A stretch of 64,000 nucleotides of DNA, taken from Dugong dugon. Lineage: Eukaryota; Chordata; Mammalia; Sirenia; Dugongidae. Under the pieces are notes generated by a model. It was not told where the DNA came from and did no database searches. It saw nothing but the letters and a program-made list of their open reading frames with translations. This document shows, piece after piece, positions 34,001-48,457 of the stretch. Position 1 is the first letter of the stretch. Every line of letters starts with the position of its first letter. Made by a program: the position numbers and the translations under genes. Location: contig CM057475.1 in the NCBI GenBank assembly GCA_030035585.1, positions 82,539,334 through 82,603,333 on the forward strand, read 5' to 3'.

Positions 34001-37000
34001 ATTCTATTATGGCAGATTTTTGGGGAACTCTTCAGATTGTTTCCATTTTGGGGTCCATGTCTTAGTAATAGGTAAACTGTTTACAGTATCGATCGAGCAC
34101 TTTTGGGCTTTAATGATACCATGGGCCTTGCATGTACAAAGTTGTCTATTGTTTGCCAATGGAAGGTACCATTGAATGGGCTCAGAAGTGGGGCTAGGTC
34201 TGTTGTGATCCACTCACACCACGCACTGTCAGCTGGCCGACGTGGAGTCCAGTCTCTGGTCACAGAGCCAGCTACAACTGGTCCTTGTCCTCATTTGTCA
34301 GTGCTCTGAGGTGCAGAGTCAGCCGTTCTCCTCTGTATAACTTGTCACTGAGCCTTTTCATGTTATAGATGCAAATACTCTACATCATAAATCCAGATGC
34401 ATTTTCTCCAAACCAGATGGCTTACCTAACGGCATGTGAGGACTTCTACCACTTAGTTTTGTTGTTCTTTTTATCCATTTTTCTCTAGTTAGTGGATGTC
34501 CGGCATTGTTTTGATAGTGCCAGAAATCTCATGAGCCATCGTCATCAAATAGGAGTAACTTCATCCTGACAGTGACACAGAACTTGTATTGTCTAGATGT
34601 TATTTTGTACAGAAGCCAACAAAGGTTATTGCATAGAATATTGAAATTTTCTGTTGTTTTATTGTTGTTAGGTGCTGTCCAGGCAGTTCCGACTCATAGC
34701 AGCCCTGTGTGCAACAGAATGAAATATTGCCTGGCCGTGTGCCATCCTCACAGTCCTTGCTGTGTTTGAGCCCATTGTTGTAGCCACTGTGACAGTTCAT
34801 CTCATTGAGAGTCTTCCTCTTTTTTACTGACCCTCTGCTTCACAAAGCATGGTGTCCTTCTCCAGGGATTGGTCTTTCCTAATAACATGTCCAAAGTACA
34901 TGAGACGAAGTCTGGCCATCCTCACTTTTAAGGAGCATTGTAGCTGTACTTCTAGGACAGATTTGTTCGTTCTTCCGGCAGTTTATGGTATATTCAATAT
35001 TCTTCACCAACACCATAATTCAAAGGCATCAATTCTTCGATCTTCCTTATTCGTTGTCCAGTTTTCCCGTGCACTTGAGGTGATTGAAAATACCATGGCT
35101 TGGGTCAGGCGCACCTTAGTCCTCAAAGTAACATCTTTGATTTTTAACAATTTTAAAGATGTCTTTTGCAGCAGATTTACCCAACGCAGTATGTTGTTCA
35201 ATTTCTTCACTGCTGCTTTGATGAGTGTTGGTTGTGGATCCAAGTGAAATGAAATCCTTGACAACTTCAGCCTTTTCTCCATTTATCATGATGTTGCTTA
35301 TTGGTCCAGTTGTGAGGGTTTTTGTTTTCTTTATGTGGAGGTGTAATCCACACTGAAGGCTGTGGTCTTTGACCTTCATCAGTAAGTACTTCAGGTCCTC
35401 ATCACTTTCAGCAAGCAAGATTGTGTCATCTGAATATTGCAGATTGTCAGTAAGTCGTCCTCCAATCCTGATGCCACGTTCTTCTTCATATAGTCCAGCT
35501 TTTCAGATTATTTGCTCAGCATACAGATTGAATGAGTACAGTGAAAGGATACAACCCTGACGCACCCCTTTCCTGATTATAAACCAAGCAGTATCCTTTT
35601 GTTCTGGCCACAACATTGCCTCTTGGTCTATGTACAGGTTCCTCATGAGCACAATTAAGTGTTCTGGAATTCCCATTCATCACAATGTTACCCATAATTT
35701 GTTTTGATCCACACAGTCAAATGCCTTTGCATAGTCAGTAAACACAGGTAAATATCCTTCTGTTGTTCTCTGCTTTCAGCCAGGATCCACCTGACATCAG
35801 CAATGATATCTCTGGTTCCATGTCCTCTTCTGAATCTGGCTTCAATTTCTGGCAGTTTTCTTGTCAGTGTACTGCTGCAACCATTTTTTCATTGTCTTTA
35901 GCATAATTGTACTTGTGTGCAATTAATGATATTGTTAGATAATGTCCACATTCTGTTGGGTCATCTCTGTTTGGAATAGCCATGTATTTGGGTCTCTTCT
36001 ACTTGGTTGGTCAGGTAGCTGTCTTCCAAATTTCTTCGTATAGACAGGTGAGCACTTCCAGCATTGCATCCATTTGTTGAAATATCTCAATTGGTGTTCA
36101 GTCAATCCCTGGATCCTTGTTTTTTGCCAGTGCCTTCAGTGCAGCTTGGACTTCTTCCTTTGATATATGCTACCTCCTGAAATGGTGTATGCCGACCAGT
36201 TCTTTTTGGTGTAGTGATTCTGCGTATTCCTTCTTTCTTCCTTTGATGCTTCCTGCCTTGTTCAGTGTTTTGTCCATAGAATTCTTAAGTGTTGCAACTC
36301 GAGGCTTGAATTTTTTCTTCAGTTCTTTCAGTTTGAGAAATGTCAAGCATGTTGTTCCCTTTTGGTTTTCTGTCTCCAGGTTTTTGCACATTTCTCAAGC
36401 TTCCTTTGAAATCTTCTGTTCAGCTCTTTTACTTCATTATTTCTTCATTTGATTTTAGCTACTCTTGTGTTCGAGAGCAAGTTTCAGAGTCTCTTCTGAC
36501 ATCCATTTTGGTCTTTTTTTTTCTTTTCTTTTTAATGACCTTTTGATTTCTTCAAGTATAATGTCCTTGATGTCATCCCACAACTCTTCTGGTCTTCGGT
36601 TATTAGTGTTCAGTGCGTCAAATCTGTTCTTGAGATGGTCTCTAAATTCCGGTAGAATATATGCTCAGGATTGCACTTTGGCTCTCGTGGACCTGTTTTC
36701 ATTTTCTTCAGCTTCAACCTGAACTTGCACTTGAGCAGTTGATGGTCTGTTCCGCTGACCACCCCTGGCCTTGTTCTAATCATGATATCCAGCTTCCCCG
36801 CTGCCTCTTTCCACGGATGTAGTTGATTTGATTCCTGTGTATTCCATCCTGTGAGGTCCGCATGTGTAGTCACCTTTTATGTTGTTGAAAAGAAGGTATT
36901 TGCAATGCATGAGTCATGGGTCTTGCAAAATTCTGTCACTCAATCTCCGGCATCATTTCTACCAGCAAGGCATATTTTCCAAACTGCTGATCCTTTTCTG

Positions 37001-40000
37001 TTTCCAACTTTCGCATTCCAATCACCAGTAACTGTCAGTGCATCCTGATTGCATGTTTGACCAGTTTCAGAATGCAGACGTCGACAAAAATCTTCCATTT
37101 GTTCATCTTTGGCCTTAGCAGTTGGCGCGTAAATTTGCGTAATAGTCATCTTAACTGGTCTTCCTTGTAGGCATATAGATGTCATCCTGTCACTGACAGT
37201 GCTGTACTTCAGGACAGATCTTGTTCTTTTTGACAGTGAGTGTGACACCGTTCCTCTTCAAGCTGTGATTCTTGACATAGTGGACCATATGCTTGTCGGA
37301 TTCAGAATAGCCAATACCAGTCCCTTTCAGCTCAGTAATGCCTAGGGTATGGATCTTCAAGCATGCCATTTCATTTTTGATGACTTCAAATTTTCCTTGA
37401 TTCATACTTCGTTCATTCCACGTTCCGATTATTAATGGATGTTTTTACAGCTGTTTCTTCTCATTTTGAGTCATGCCACATCAGCAGATGAAAATACCTA
37501 AAGCTTTACTCCATCCACATCATTAAGATCAACTCTTCTTTGAGGAGGGAGCTCTTCCCTAGTTGTATTTTGAGTGCCTTCCAACCTGAGGGGCTCATCT
37601 TCCAGCACTGTATCAGATAGTGTTCCGCTGTTATTCATAACTGCTACGATTCATAGAGTTTCCACTGACCAGTTTTTTCAGAAGTAGATTGCTGGGTCCT
37701 TCTTCTCAGTCTGTCTTAGTCTCAAATCTCCCCTGAAACCTGTCCACCACAGGTGACCCTGCTGGTATTTAAAGTCCTGGTGGCACCAGCATCACAGCAA
37801 CATGCAAACCACCACGGTACAGCAAACTGACAAACGAGTGCTGGTCTGTTAGTGTAGGAATCAGATTTATTGTAAAAGCATGCATTTAAAATTAGGCATC
37901 ATTCTGGCGCTAATGTTTTCATTTTTGTTCTCTTTTAAAAATGAATTCTCTATATTTCTATCCAGTATCTTTGTATCTGTATACCCCAGCCTAGATAAAT
38001 CATGGTGCAGCAGGGGACCAGACGCTGGGTCAGTGTAAGCAGAACTCCCAAGTCCACATGTGCCGGCGGGCTGTGGACACCATAGCCCGCACTAAGTGGC
38101 TGCTTGGTAACTACACGTTTGCTGTGAAAATGTTGCTTTCCTTAGGGAGACAGTTTTGTGTGTATTTATCTTTCTTTGGATACTTCTTTTTACGGAATTT
38201 TGATAATCATTGTGAGTCCTCCAGAAATCTTCATCTACTAAATTGCTTCTGTTTCATTGACAGCCGACGTCATTTCTACTGTCGAATTTAACTGCTCTGG
38301 AGATCTTCTTGCAACAGGAGACAAGGGTGGACGAGTTGTTCTTTTCCAGCGAGAACAAGAGGTCAGTAATTTGCAGTCCACAGGACGGATGATGGTTCAG
38401 CCCTTCTCAGACAACTTAGAAGACAGGAAGCAAAATCATTTTCTCAGTGTTTAATTTCATTTTGATTCAGTTACATTTTTATTCAGTTAAAAAACCTGTT
38501 GCCATTTAGTCAATTCGGACTTACAGTGACCCTATAAGACAGAGTGGAACTGCCCCGTGGAGTTTCCAAGGAGCAGCTGGTGGATTCGAACTGCCGACCT
38601 TTTGGTTAGCAGCTGAGCTCTTAATCACTGCACCACCAGGGGACTGACCATATAGAATATCCTTTCAGAAATTATTTTAGGAGTGAGCAGAAAGATCTGT
38701 GACTTTTCTGCTCACTGGTAGTCTTGCTGCTGAGCTCCTGGTTAAGTCACAGCGCCTTCCCTTTACAGCAGGGCTAAGAATCTCTGCAGTGCCAAGTGAA
38801 TTCCAGGTGGTGGTACTTGGGATTTATTTGCTTTCATCCTGAGATTACTTAAAGAGACTGTGGAAATCACTTTACATGCCCAGGTCTTTTTGATAAGAAT
38901 TTTTTACATTACAACTTTGAGGACTAGTGAATATTATTGAAGTTTTAAATAAATGTTGAAAGAAAAATAAGTGGACCTAAGTTTTCGTAAATTGCCGTCA
39001 GTAATCCATTGATTACCACCTGTGTTCTTTCAGTGTATTAGCCACTGGGGGTATGATTATATACGTATGAAACCAGGCAGAGGAGTCCATCCTGTGATAC
39101 TTGTTCCTGTTCTCAGGATGACAGGCATCTGGGGTCCTCGGCTGGAGAACAGATGTGCTTCAGAAGGCCCTTGGCAGTGTGGGCCCTTCCTCTGTACATT
39201 GGGGCACAGCTGTAATATTAATGAAGAATATGAAAATCTGTCTAAAACATTAGTATTTAAGAGATGCTTCACTTACCAAGTTAGTGTCCCAAAGCAAATT
39301 TTAAAGTAATTCATCACATGTAACTTTTTTAGGTTGTAGCAGACAGTCTGTGAAAGGCCTCATCGTTCCGTTGTTGAACTGAATTCGATTTGGCCTGTTA
39401 GCCGGGGAATACATGGGGAAATGTTTGCATTTCTTTTCTTATTACTGTTTCATTAGAAGTTTGTCCTGGTCAGCCCGTGGCCAGCCTGTCAGGGCAGTTT
39501 TATCCCAGGTGCTTTGGAGAATGCCAAGGGCCTACCAGGGTGTCTCCTGGCTGGCCTCTAGGGGTGGGGCTGCCCCCTGCAATAGGGCCATCTGGTGGTG
39601 GCTCTGCTGTGCCTGGTCCCCCAGCAGGGGAGAATGTCTGCAGCTCAGAGACTGAAGGGGGGGTGGGGAGCAGGGTCAGGAGTAAATCCCTTCTCCCTCC
39701 GTCCTAAGAGGTGAGCAGGCTAGTTCTACTTCCTCCTGAGGAAAGTGATGGGGAGGGGTCTGCAGACCAGAGTCGTTGCTGGCGCTCACAGATGAGCTTC
39801 CCTCATAAGCACTGGCTTTGGGATCATTTCTGGTTTTTGAGGGAGAGAGGAGAGTGGGAAAAGAGCCAGGCTTTGCCAACTGCCTTTTGTTTCTGGCCGC
39901 CCTCATCAGAGTTCTGAATGAGGGTGAGGAAGGAAGTGAGGTAATTTTCTGTTACATGAGTATTCCTGCCAGAACCCACTGTGTGGCCAGCCCTGGGCTT

Positions 40001-43000
40001 TCTGGAAAGTGTTTGTCTTGCCATTTCCCTGATACATTCATAAGGAAGGCCGCTGGTCTTCCTATCTCTGCTTCCCAGCAGATGAGTGGGCAGTTACCAT
40101 TATCCCCAAAGTCTTGTCTAGATTTGTGTGGTAGAACTTGGGTGTGGAGGCTCGAGGGCCCTTGTTCCTTCCAGCTCAGAATTCATGCTCTTCTGTGCCG
40201 CAGTCAGTGCCGGCCCCCTGGCCGAGCGGAGGCACCTGCTGGAGTTTGTGGGAGGTGATTCCTGTGTCCCCTGTGCCAGGGGAGGGTTGCTTGGCTAAAT
40301 GGGAAGAGATTTATGGGCGCTAACAGATCTCATTGTCAAATTATACCTGTGGCAGCTCTAATTTTAATTGTGTCCATGTAAAATTAAAGATTTTTTTAAA
40401 TCTTAATTTCTCTGATTTGAGATGGAAATTCTTTTGTGTATATTGTGTACATTATCATTAATCTTTGAAAATCCTCACAGGTAATTTGACAAGTTTGTCA
40501 TTTTGCATTCTTAGATGTAGAATATCACACAGTGCTGCTTAAGAAGTGTGTGACCTACCTTCTCAACAGAAGTAAAAACGTGTGGTAGTGGTTAAATGTT
40601 ACTTTAGCAGGAAGGTTGTTTAACCAAGCGCAGAGTCATAGCTGTGTTAAATGATATTCTTAGGGTAGAAAATGAAATTTTTCTTTGTTTTAGTGGGTTA
40701 TAAAAAATACTAGCTTCAGATGTGAAATTGACTATGATGAAAATCCAGCATCTTGTTAAAATGATTGGCTGTATAGAGCTGTGGGGAGCGTCACACTGAC
40801 TGTTCACGTCACTGTATGTGAGGTGACAGATTTGTACAGGAGTAGTCCCTGAAGCGGTTTAAGTTTGGTAAGCCTGGTTAACTGCAGCTTGATAAACTCC
40901 AGTAACTTATTTTTTGCTCATCTTTCTCTTCATATTTTGGGTAACATGAGAAGGACTTTCATATTCCACCTGTTTCTCAAGTAGGATATCTAGCTTCTAG
41001 GCAGCGTCTTATGCTTTGAGTTCATTTAGCTTAGAGTTCGGTCGACTTGTATTTTAGGGTGGTTGAGGGCATAAATTATTTTCTCCTCCATATAACTTCT
41101 AGCCCGTAAATTACTAGTGAGACGTGCAGTGTCTGTCAGCTGTGTAAGTAGCTTGAGCAAAGATGGGGCTGGCAGCAGAGGAGACAGAGGTGGGTGATGA
41201 CTGTGTCAGTGGCTCAAAGGTGCCCTTGGTGGCATCGCAGTGCCAGTGAGGAGAAAACCGCTGCCAGCTCAGCTGCCACGGGCTGGATGTGACGCTGTGT
41301 CGGGATCTCCGCAGTGTGGAGAGAATCCAGGGAGCAGAGAGGCCTGCTGGAGATACGGCAGTGCCCCCGAGACAGCCGGCACAGGACATAGAGTTAGGTC
41401 AGGAGCCTCTGAGGGCACGGGCTGGGGAGACTGGGTAGCCAGCGGTGTGACTCTCAGCTTAGTTTGTTCTGCTGCAGAATCCTCCGTGCACATCCAGTGC
41501 TGCCGGGAAGCCCCGCATGTAAAGCCGAGGAAGGGGGGTTTCTAGATGGATCCTGCCTCCTGCTCTTGGAGCTGGGGCTGCAGAGCCCCGTGTGAGCCGC
41601 CTGTGTGCTCGGCCTCGCCTTCTGCAGCTCCGGCCCCTTTGCAGAATCACTTTCATTTGAATATTTCACCTAATCAAAAATCAACGTATCTGGAAGCAAA
41701 ATCACTGTCCCCCAGGGTGCTGTCTGCCTCCGGCCCCTTCTCATGCGGGTCCGCAGCTCCTGTCAGAGCCCACCCCCAGTCTAGCAAGCCTCCTTCATCG
41801 CCATCTGGCTTCCCTCTCGGGAGACCTCTCGGCCTGGGCATTTCCTTCTCTGTGCCCTGCTGTTCCGTGTGGATCGATGTCACCTCTTCTGTGAACGAGC
41901 CTCTTAAGACACGGGACTGCTTGATTTTGCAGATTTTTTATTTTATTTTTATTGTGCTTTAGGTGGAAGTTGACAGCTCAAGTTAATTTGTCATACAGAA
42001 ATTTACACACGTATTGTTCGTGACATTAGTCGCAGTCTGTACGATGTGACAGCACACACCCCCTCTCCACCCTGGGCTTCCCGTGTCCCTCCAACCAGCT
42101 CCTGTCCCTTCCTGCCTTCTCATCCTGCCTCCGGACGGGAGCCGCCCATTTGGTCTTGTGTATCTGCTTGAACTAAGAAGCACAGTCTTCACAAGTATTA
42201 TTTTATGTTTTATAGTCCAGTCTAATCTTTGAAGAGTGGGCTTTGGGAATAGTTTTAGTTCTGGGTTAACAGAGCGTCCAGGGGCCATAGTTTTGGGGGC
42301 TCCTACAGTCCGTTAGACCAGTAAGTCTGGTCTTTTTACGTGAACTTGAGTTCTACTCCACACTTTCCTCCCACTCCATCCGAGACTGTCTGACTTTTCT
42401 GTTTAAATCATTCACTGTTTTCTCACTTCCAGCCAAGTTAGAACTATCGGTTGATGTGTTGTCCTTCTTCATAGAGAGGCGTGGGGGCAGGTGAAGAGGG
42501 AGAGCAGAATAAATAGCATTAACCACCTCCCACGACACCCTCGTGAAAACCCATGTAACAGAAAGATTTCCAGGCTCTTGCTGATGAATGTGTGATTTCA
42601 GGGAACATAGGATACATAAAAATTCAGTAAAGTGGAGAAACTCACTTGAGATATTATGTGATCTTAGTTCAGAAATGTAAAAAGTACCTATCTAGATATA
42701 AAGATTTATTTCTTTGCCACACATACTGAAGTGTAAAAAAAATGTAAGGTTTTGGATCTTGGTTACAGAGCAAGAATTAAGCAAAATACCGGTGTCCTTG
42801 CTTTTTAATTATGAAATATTTAATATTTCATATAAAATTTCATTTCCAGCCTACAGAAGATTGCAGGAATTAATATAAATATACCCACAAACCCACCCCC
42901 CTGATGTGATTCCATTACAAAAGGAAACGAAACACTGGGGACACAGATGAAGCCCCTTCTGTGCCCCTCCCAGTCCTGTTCTATCCTGTCTGCCTTCCCC

Positions 43001-46000
43001 AAGTTGATCATTATTCTGAAGAGGGTATATATATCTTCCCAAGCGTGTTTTCTACTTGTACTGTAATTTATGGAATTGTTTTGTGTGTGTTGAAAACTTA
43101 CGTGAGAGGTATTTCATTAGGGACATCTTTGTGCAGTTTGCTTTTCTTACACAACATTGTTGGGCGTGTCCATGCTCGTGTGTGGAGCTCTAGGTCATTT
43201 ATTATCACTGCTGTGAAGTATTAGGGCCATGAGTCTGCCGCTTTCCACTCCGCATTGGCCTGCCCTGGTGCTGACCCCTGCTGGGCTGTGTGAATGAATG
43301 TTCTAGAGAGGTCAGCAGGCCTTTGTGCACAGGCCAGAGGGTAAGCATTCTCGGCTTTGTGGGCCCTGCAGCCTCTGTCACCTGGGCCAAAGCAGTCACA
43401 GATGTGGGAACAAGTGTGCTGGCCGTGCGCCAACAGCTTCGCTCACAGGTGGCCCGCAACCTGCTCAAGGGGATGCCCAAAAGAGGAAGGGAAGGCTTGC
43501 GGGGGGGATAGTCTTCATCTGTTCTTCTCAAGTAAATTAATCCTGAGTTTCATGCGTTTGAGAGTTTTTTGGCCCAGAATTTTGTTAACTTTTAAAAATG
43601 CACGTGGTCATTTGATACTCAGATCGGTGGTACTGACTTTTTCTCTGCACGCTGCGCTGTTCACTAAGACAGCTGTCCTGTTTCCTTGCAGAGTAAGAGC
43701 CGCCCTCACGCTAGGGGAGAGTACAATGTCTACAGCACCTTTCAGAGTCATGAACCAGAGTTTGACTATTTGAAAAGTCTAGAAATTGAGGAAAAAATTA
43801 ATAAAATTAGGTGGTTACCACAACAGAATGCTGCTCATTTTCTACTCTCTACAAACGGTAAGAACTTTTTCTTAAGTGTATGTTCAGTTTGGATTATATT
43901 TTTGATTTTCTGTGTATGGATTCCTTTTTATTTTAACTCATTCTAGGAGTCATTTCTGCCTTAAACTTTGGGGGGAGGGTAAATTATTAGCCAGGTAGCA
44001 AGTGATAGTTGGGTTGAAATTTCAAAGAGTGCAAGAAAACAAAACACCCCACAATATCACAGGGTTACTCTACTCTGCATCTTTATATTGTACAAAACAC
44101 AATGTTTGTCCATGATTGGAAATGTGAATGTTCAAAGACCCCTAGCTTATAAATCAATAGAACCACAAGGCTTTCTAATATAATATTCGAGTAATAGTGG
44201 TCATGTTATGGTTTTTCTTTTAATATGGAGAATGGGGTTTTTATTTTCAGATAAAACTATTAAATTATGGAAAATAAGTGAACGGGATAAAAGAGCAGAA
44301 GGTTATAACTTGAAAGACGAAGATGGACGACTTCGAGATCCATTTAGAATTACAGCACTACGGGTATACATTGCCTTTTCTTTAAAATATCCAGTACTTT
44401 TCACAAATTAATCAAGAGCAAATAATGCTTAAGTCAGCTGTGTAGAGAGTATTGTTACCAGGGAGCCCTGTGAGATCTGCTTTCGGGATTCATGGAGGTC
44501 GTTTGCAGTAACAGTGATCACTTTGACATTCCTATGTTAAAAACTGGGATTCCTCATATTTTCACAAAAGCAGGAAGCCACACATTACCCTCAGAAAATA
44601 CAGTGATAGTAATGAGAAAACTCAGATTTAATTCCACCACAGAAATATTTCTCAACGTATCAGCTCCTTTCACTCTGAAGGCTCAGAATAGCACGTGGGC
44701 ACAACTGAAGTCCAAATGGAATTCAGGACACAACCCTGGATGAAGTCGCCACGGACCACCAGGATACACCGGTGCTGGTTCTGATTTCATTTCCGCTGCG
44801 TTAGCTGGGTTGGGCTCTGATGCTCAGCGCCCTTGGGCAGTGTCTCCTCTGTGCCTGTCGTTCCGTGAGCAGCGTTACCTTTTCATGGTTAAATTTTCCA
44901 CTCCCGCTTTGGTTCTCCCAAGTGCAGTGTGAAATGAACACATTGCATCAGCTCTAATACCGAGGCTTTTTATGCTTTAAGATTGGGTACAGCTTAACAC
45001 CTTGGTGCCTTGGCTCAGTGGTGCCTACAAGTGATGGATTCTTGAGTTAGAGGAAGTGTGGTGAGGAGGCCAGGCACACGGAGTCACACCACGGGCACTG
45101 GGGACCCCAGGAGGTGCACACTGCAGTGAAAAAGCATAGCGTTTCTGTTCGGAGGCAGACCTACAACAAATTGTCCCATAGGAATATTGCTAGTGTGTGT
45201 GAAAATTGTTGGTTTGTACGTTTTTTAATGAGGTTAAAAATCCTTGTTGATGTACTGTTTATCAAGTAAAGACTTAGTTAGTGAATATATTCCAACTGAA
45301 TAGTTGGGAGTCTTGCAGAGAAGGAGCTATATTTTAGAGCTCTTTGCTAACACATGCCCCCACAATAGTGAATACTAGGAACTTACTGGGCCCAGAGAGT
45401 GTTGGTCTGTTTGAATAGCATTTTGGGGCATTTCCTGTGTTGAGCAGTGTGCCGGGTGCTAGGATATCGGTGCACAAGACAGAGCCACCAGCCCAGCAGC
45501 AAAGGCAGCCTTCCAGCAGTTACATAAACAGTGGGTCATCACAGGGATTCTTGTTCCAAAGGAGAGGTGCAGGATGGCAGCGGGCGTGAGACCTCTCAGG
45601 TAGACGCTGGCACCGTTCTTCCAGTGGGCTGATGAGTGCTGGGAGGCCACGTCGTGTGCTCAGATCCAGCTTATAGAACCGTAATTTTTGAACCAAGAGA
45701 TTCTGACCCTAATCCCTGGTGGTTCCTAATACGCCACCATGCATCCTTGCAGTAGTTTGAAATTAATCTCCGTGAGTGACAGTAACAGAAGCTTTCCCGT
45801 GACCACAGCTAAACTACCTCTAACACAGAGGAGTGCTGGAGTGGCCAAGGCCCTGGGTGCACCCCATCCTGTGCCAGGCGTACCCACCCCCCCACGCCAC
45901 GCTGTCACCACTGCCCCCCTGGCCAGGCGTACCCCTCTCTCCCAGCTCTCCCCTGGACTTTCGTGGAAACAGATTAGACCCCACATTTCTCCTCATCAGA

Positions 46001-48421
46001 CCCACCTCACACATCATGACTCCCAGGTCCCGACCTTGGATTTCATCTAAGGCTGCTTTTGGAGATGAGCTTCAGGAGGACCAGTGCAGTCGGGGCCGCA
46101 GTGACGCGTGGGGAGTGTTGTGTCATCATCCGCTGTTTTTATTGATAGCGGGACAGGCGCTCACAGAGCGAGCGGGTAACTGCACCCTGGGCTCACTTTG
46201 GGTGTCGGGTCCATTGGGAGTTCTTACCTCAGAAAGGTCAACATTCTGTTATTTGTCTGCACTTAACTGGGTAGGAGTCAGAAATGTTGATTTTTTTTTT
46301 TTTTTTTTTTTGTTTTTAAATTATTTTCATGTCAGAAAGGGTATTTCATTAAAAGAAGGAATCTTTATTCTAAGCAATGCATCTGTCGTAGTTTCTGGTT
46401 AATGGGGCTTGTTAGAGAGCTGTGGTGTCTGTTTTCAGCCCTGTGCATGATACACAGTAGCACTGACGCATCTTCCTCGAGAGGGCAGACCTCGGCAGTC
46501 CGCATCTAGCTGGCTTTAAGAGCGGTACTATATACGTCTGTAGTACGTTTTCCCAAGTTCATTTTTACAGAATTTTGACCAGGCAAAGACTGAGAGATGT
46601 CCACCTGGCCTTCCTAGGCTCTCCCTTTGGTTTCCAGTGACAAACATGACTTAAAAAGCGCACTATCATTAATTTTTTGTTTTTACATCTTACGCTGTAC
46701 CCTTTGGCCCCGGGTCGTCTCTGGCCAGTGCCTCTTCCCCGCCCTCTGCTGTCCTGGCCGTCTTCTTTCTAGCTTGTCCGTGTCAGCCTCGATGGCACAG
46801 TCCCTGACCACGCATTCGTACAAAGATGTGGGGCTTTTGCGTTTTACTTTGCTCACCCTTTTATTGAATGTAAGACACAGACAAAAACATGCGTGTGTCA
46901 GGTAAGTGAGCAGTTCTCTGAATTTTCCAGACTGAACACACCACGCAGCCAGCACTCCGAACAGTTCACGGAGCAGCATCAGAACCCAGGGTCCCTCCTG
47001 TGCACACTTCTGTCACCCCCCCACCCCCAGAGGTTCCATAGTGTCCCATTGAGAACCAGCCCACCCGTGACAGGAAGTAGGGAGTCTGTAGTCCCTAAAA
47101 CTGTGCCAGCTCTCACTCTCTGAGGCCACTGGGCTGAGAGGAGAAAGGAAGGAGCCTGGGCCGAAGCCCCGGGAGACTTTGCTGTCTTGGGTCTGGGTGT
47201 GGCCTGCGGGAGCAGGTGGTCTGGGTGCCAGCTGGTCCTCTTTCCTCAACAAGACAATGCCAACCTCAGCCACGGGAGGTGGGGGAGGCACCCAGCCCAG
47301 AGAGAGTATCCCCTGTGTAGCCCATTTTCACAACCGTGGCAGCTGGTTATTGGGGGCATTGCCTGTACAGAGCTATCACTTAACTGAATACAGACTGATT
47401 CCTCTTTGTTATCTGCTGTAAGTGTTCTTATTTGATGCTGCTGTGGTCTTTGTTTTGAATTCCTATTTCCTTCCATTTCTAGGTCCCCATATTGAAGCCC
47501 ATGGACCTTATGGTAGAAGCAAGTCCTCGACGAATTTTTGCAAATGCTCATACGTATCATATAAATTCCATTTCAGTAAATAGTGATCATGAAACGTATC
47601 TTTCTGCAGATGACCTGAGAATTAATCTGTGGCATTTAGAAATCACAGATAGAAGTTTTAGTATCCTTTGTCAGGTGGCCAGCTTGGCATTTTTCCTAGG
47701 GTTGTTCTCCAGGTAGTTAATTTTCCTGTGCAGTATGCTCCTGCGTCTCAGACTCCCATCTTTTAAATATGGTTGGCTACATGATAACCAAAAACCAAAC
47801 CAAACCCGCTGCCATCAAGTTGATTCCGACTTACAGCAACTCTGTGGGACAGAGTAGAGGTCCATAGGGTTTCCAAGGCTGTAATCTTTATGGAAGCAGA
47901 CTGCCACGTGTTTCTTCATGGAGCAGCTAGTGGGTTCAAACCACTAACCTTCTGGTTAGCAGCGGAGCATTTAGCCACTGTGCCACCAGGGCTCCAGTCT
48001 GCTACATGATAGCTTGTAATATAAGTTCTCTGCAGTTTAAAGTGTTGATCTCTAGAAACACAAACTTCTTTGTATCTTTGGAAAAGTTCTCTGTATAATG
48101 GGGCAGGCTGAAGTCCAGAGCCCCCATTCTCCACCTGGCTGAGTTAGAGGCCATTTGAATAGCGTATGTTTGAAAATTCAACATTGGCATGTTTGTGTGT
48201 GTGTTTGATTCTTTTTAATTTGTTAATAGATAACAGAAAATATCAGCTTAGATTAGAATGGAGTTTAATTTCCCAACCTGGAAAGTGACAGATCATGGAG
48301 GAATTGTGTTTTAGAAGATGATAGGTTTAGGGAACAGTCAAAGAAAATTTCATCATTTTTAAACATTTGAAGATAATGATATCATTTTTAAGATGTAAAT
48401 TTGAATATGACTGGCTAATCA

Positions 48422-48457
<36 letters not shown>

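Noticed and set aside
35116-37405. Minus-strand frames with endonuclease and reverse-transcriptase similarity as a host gene
   Set aside because: They belong to a decayed RTE LINE with many stops. The RTE structure and further copies in the window explain them.
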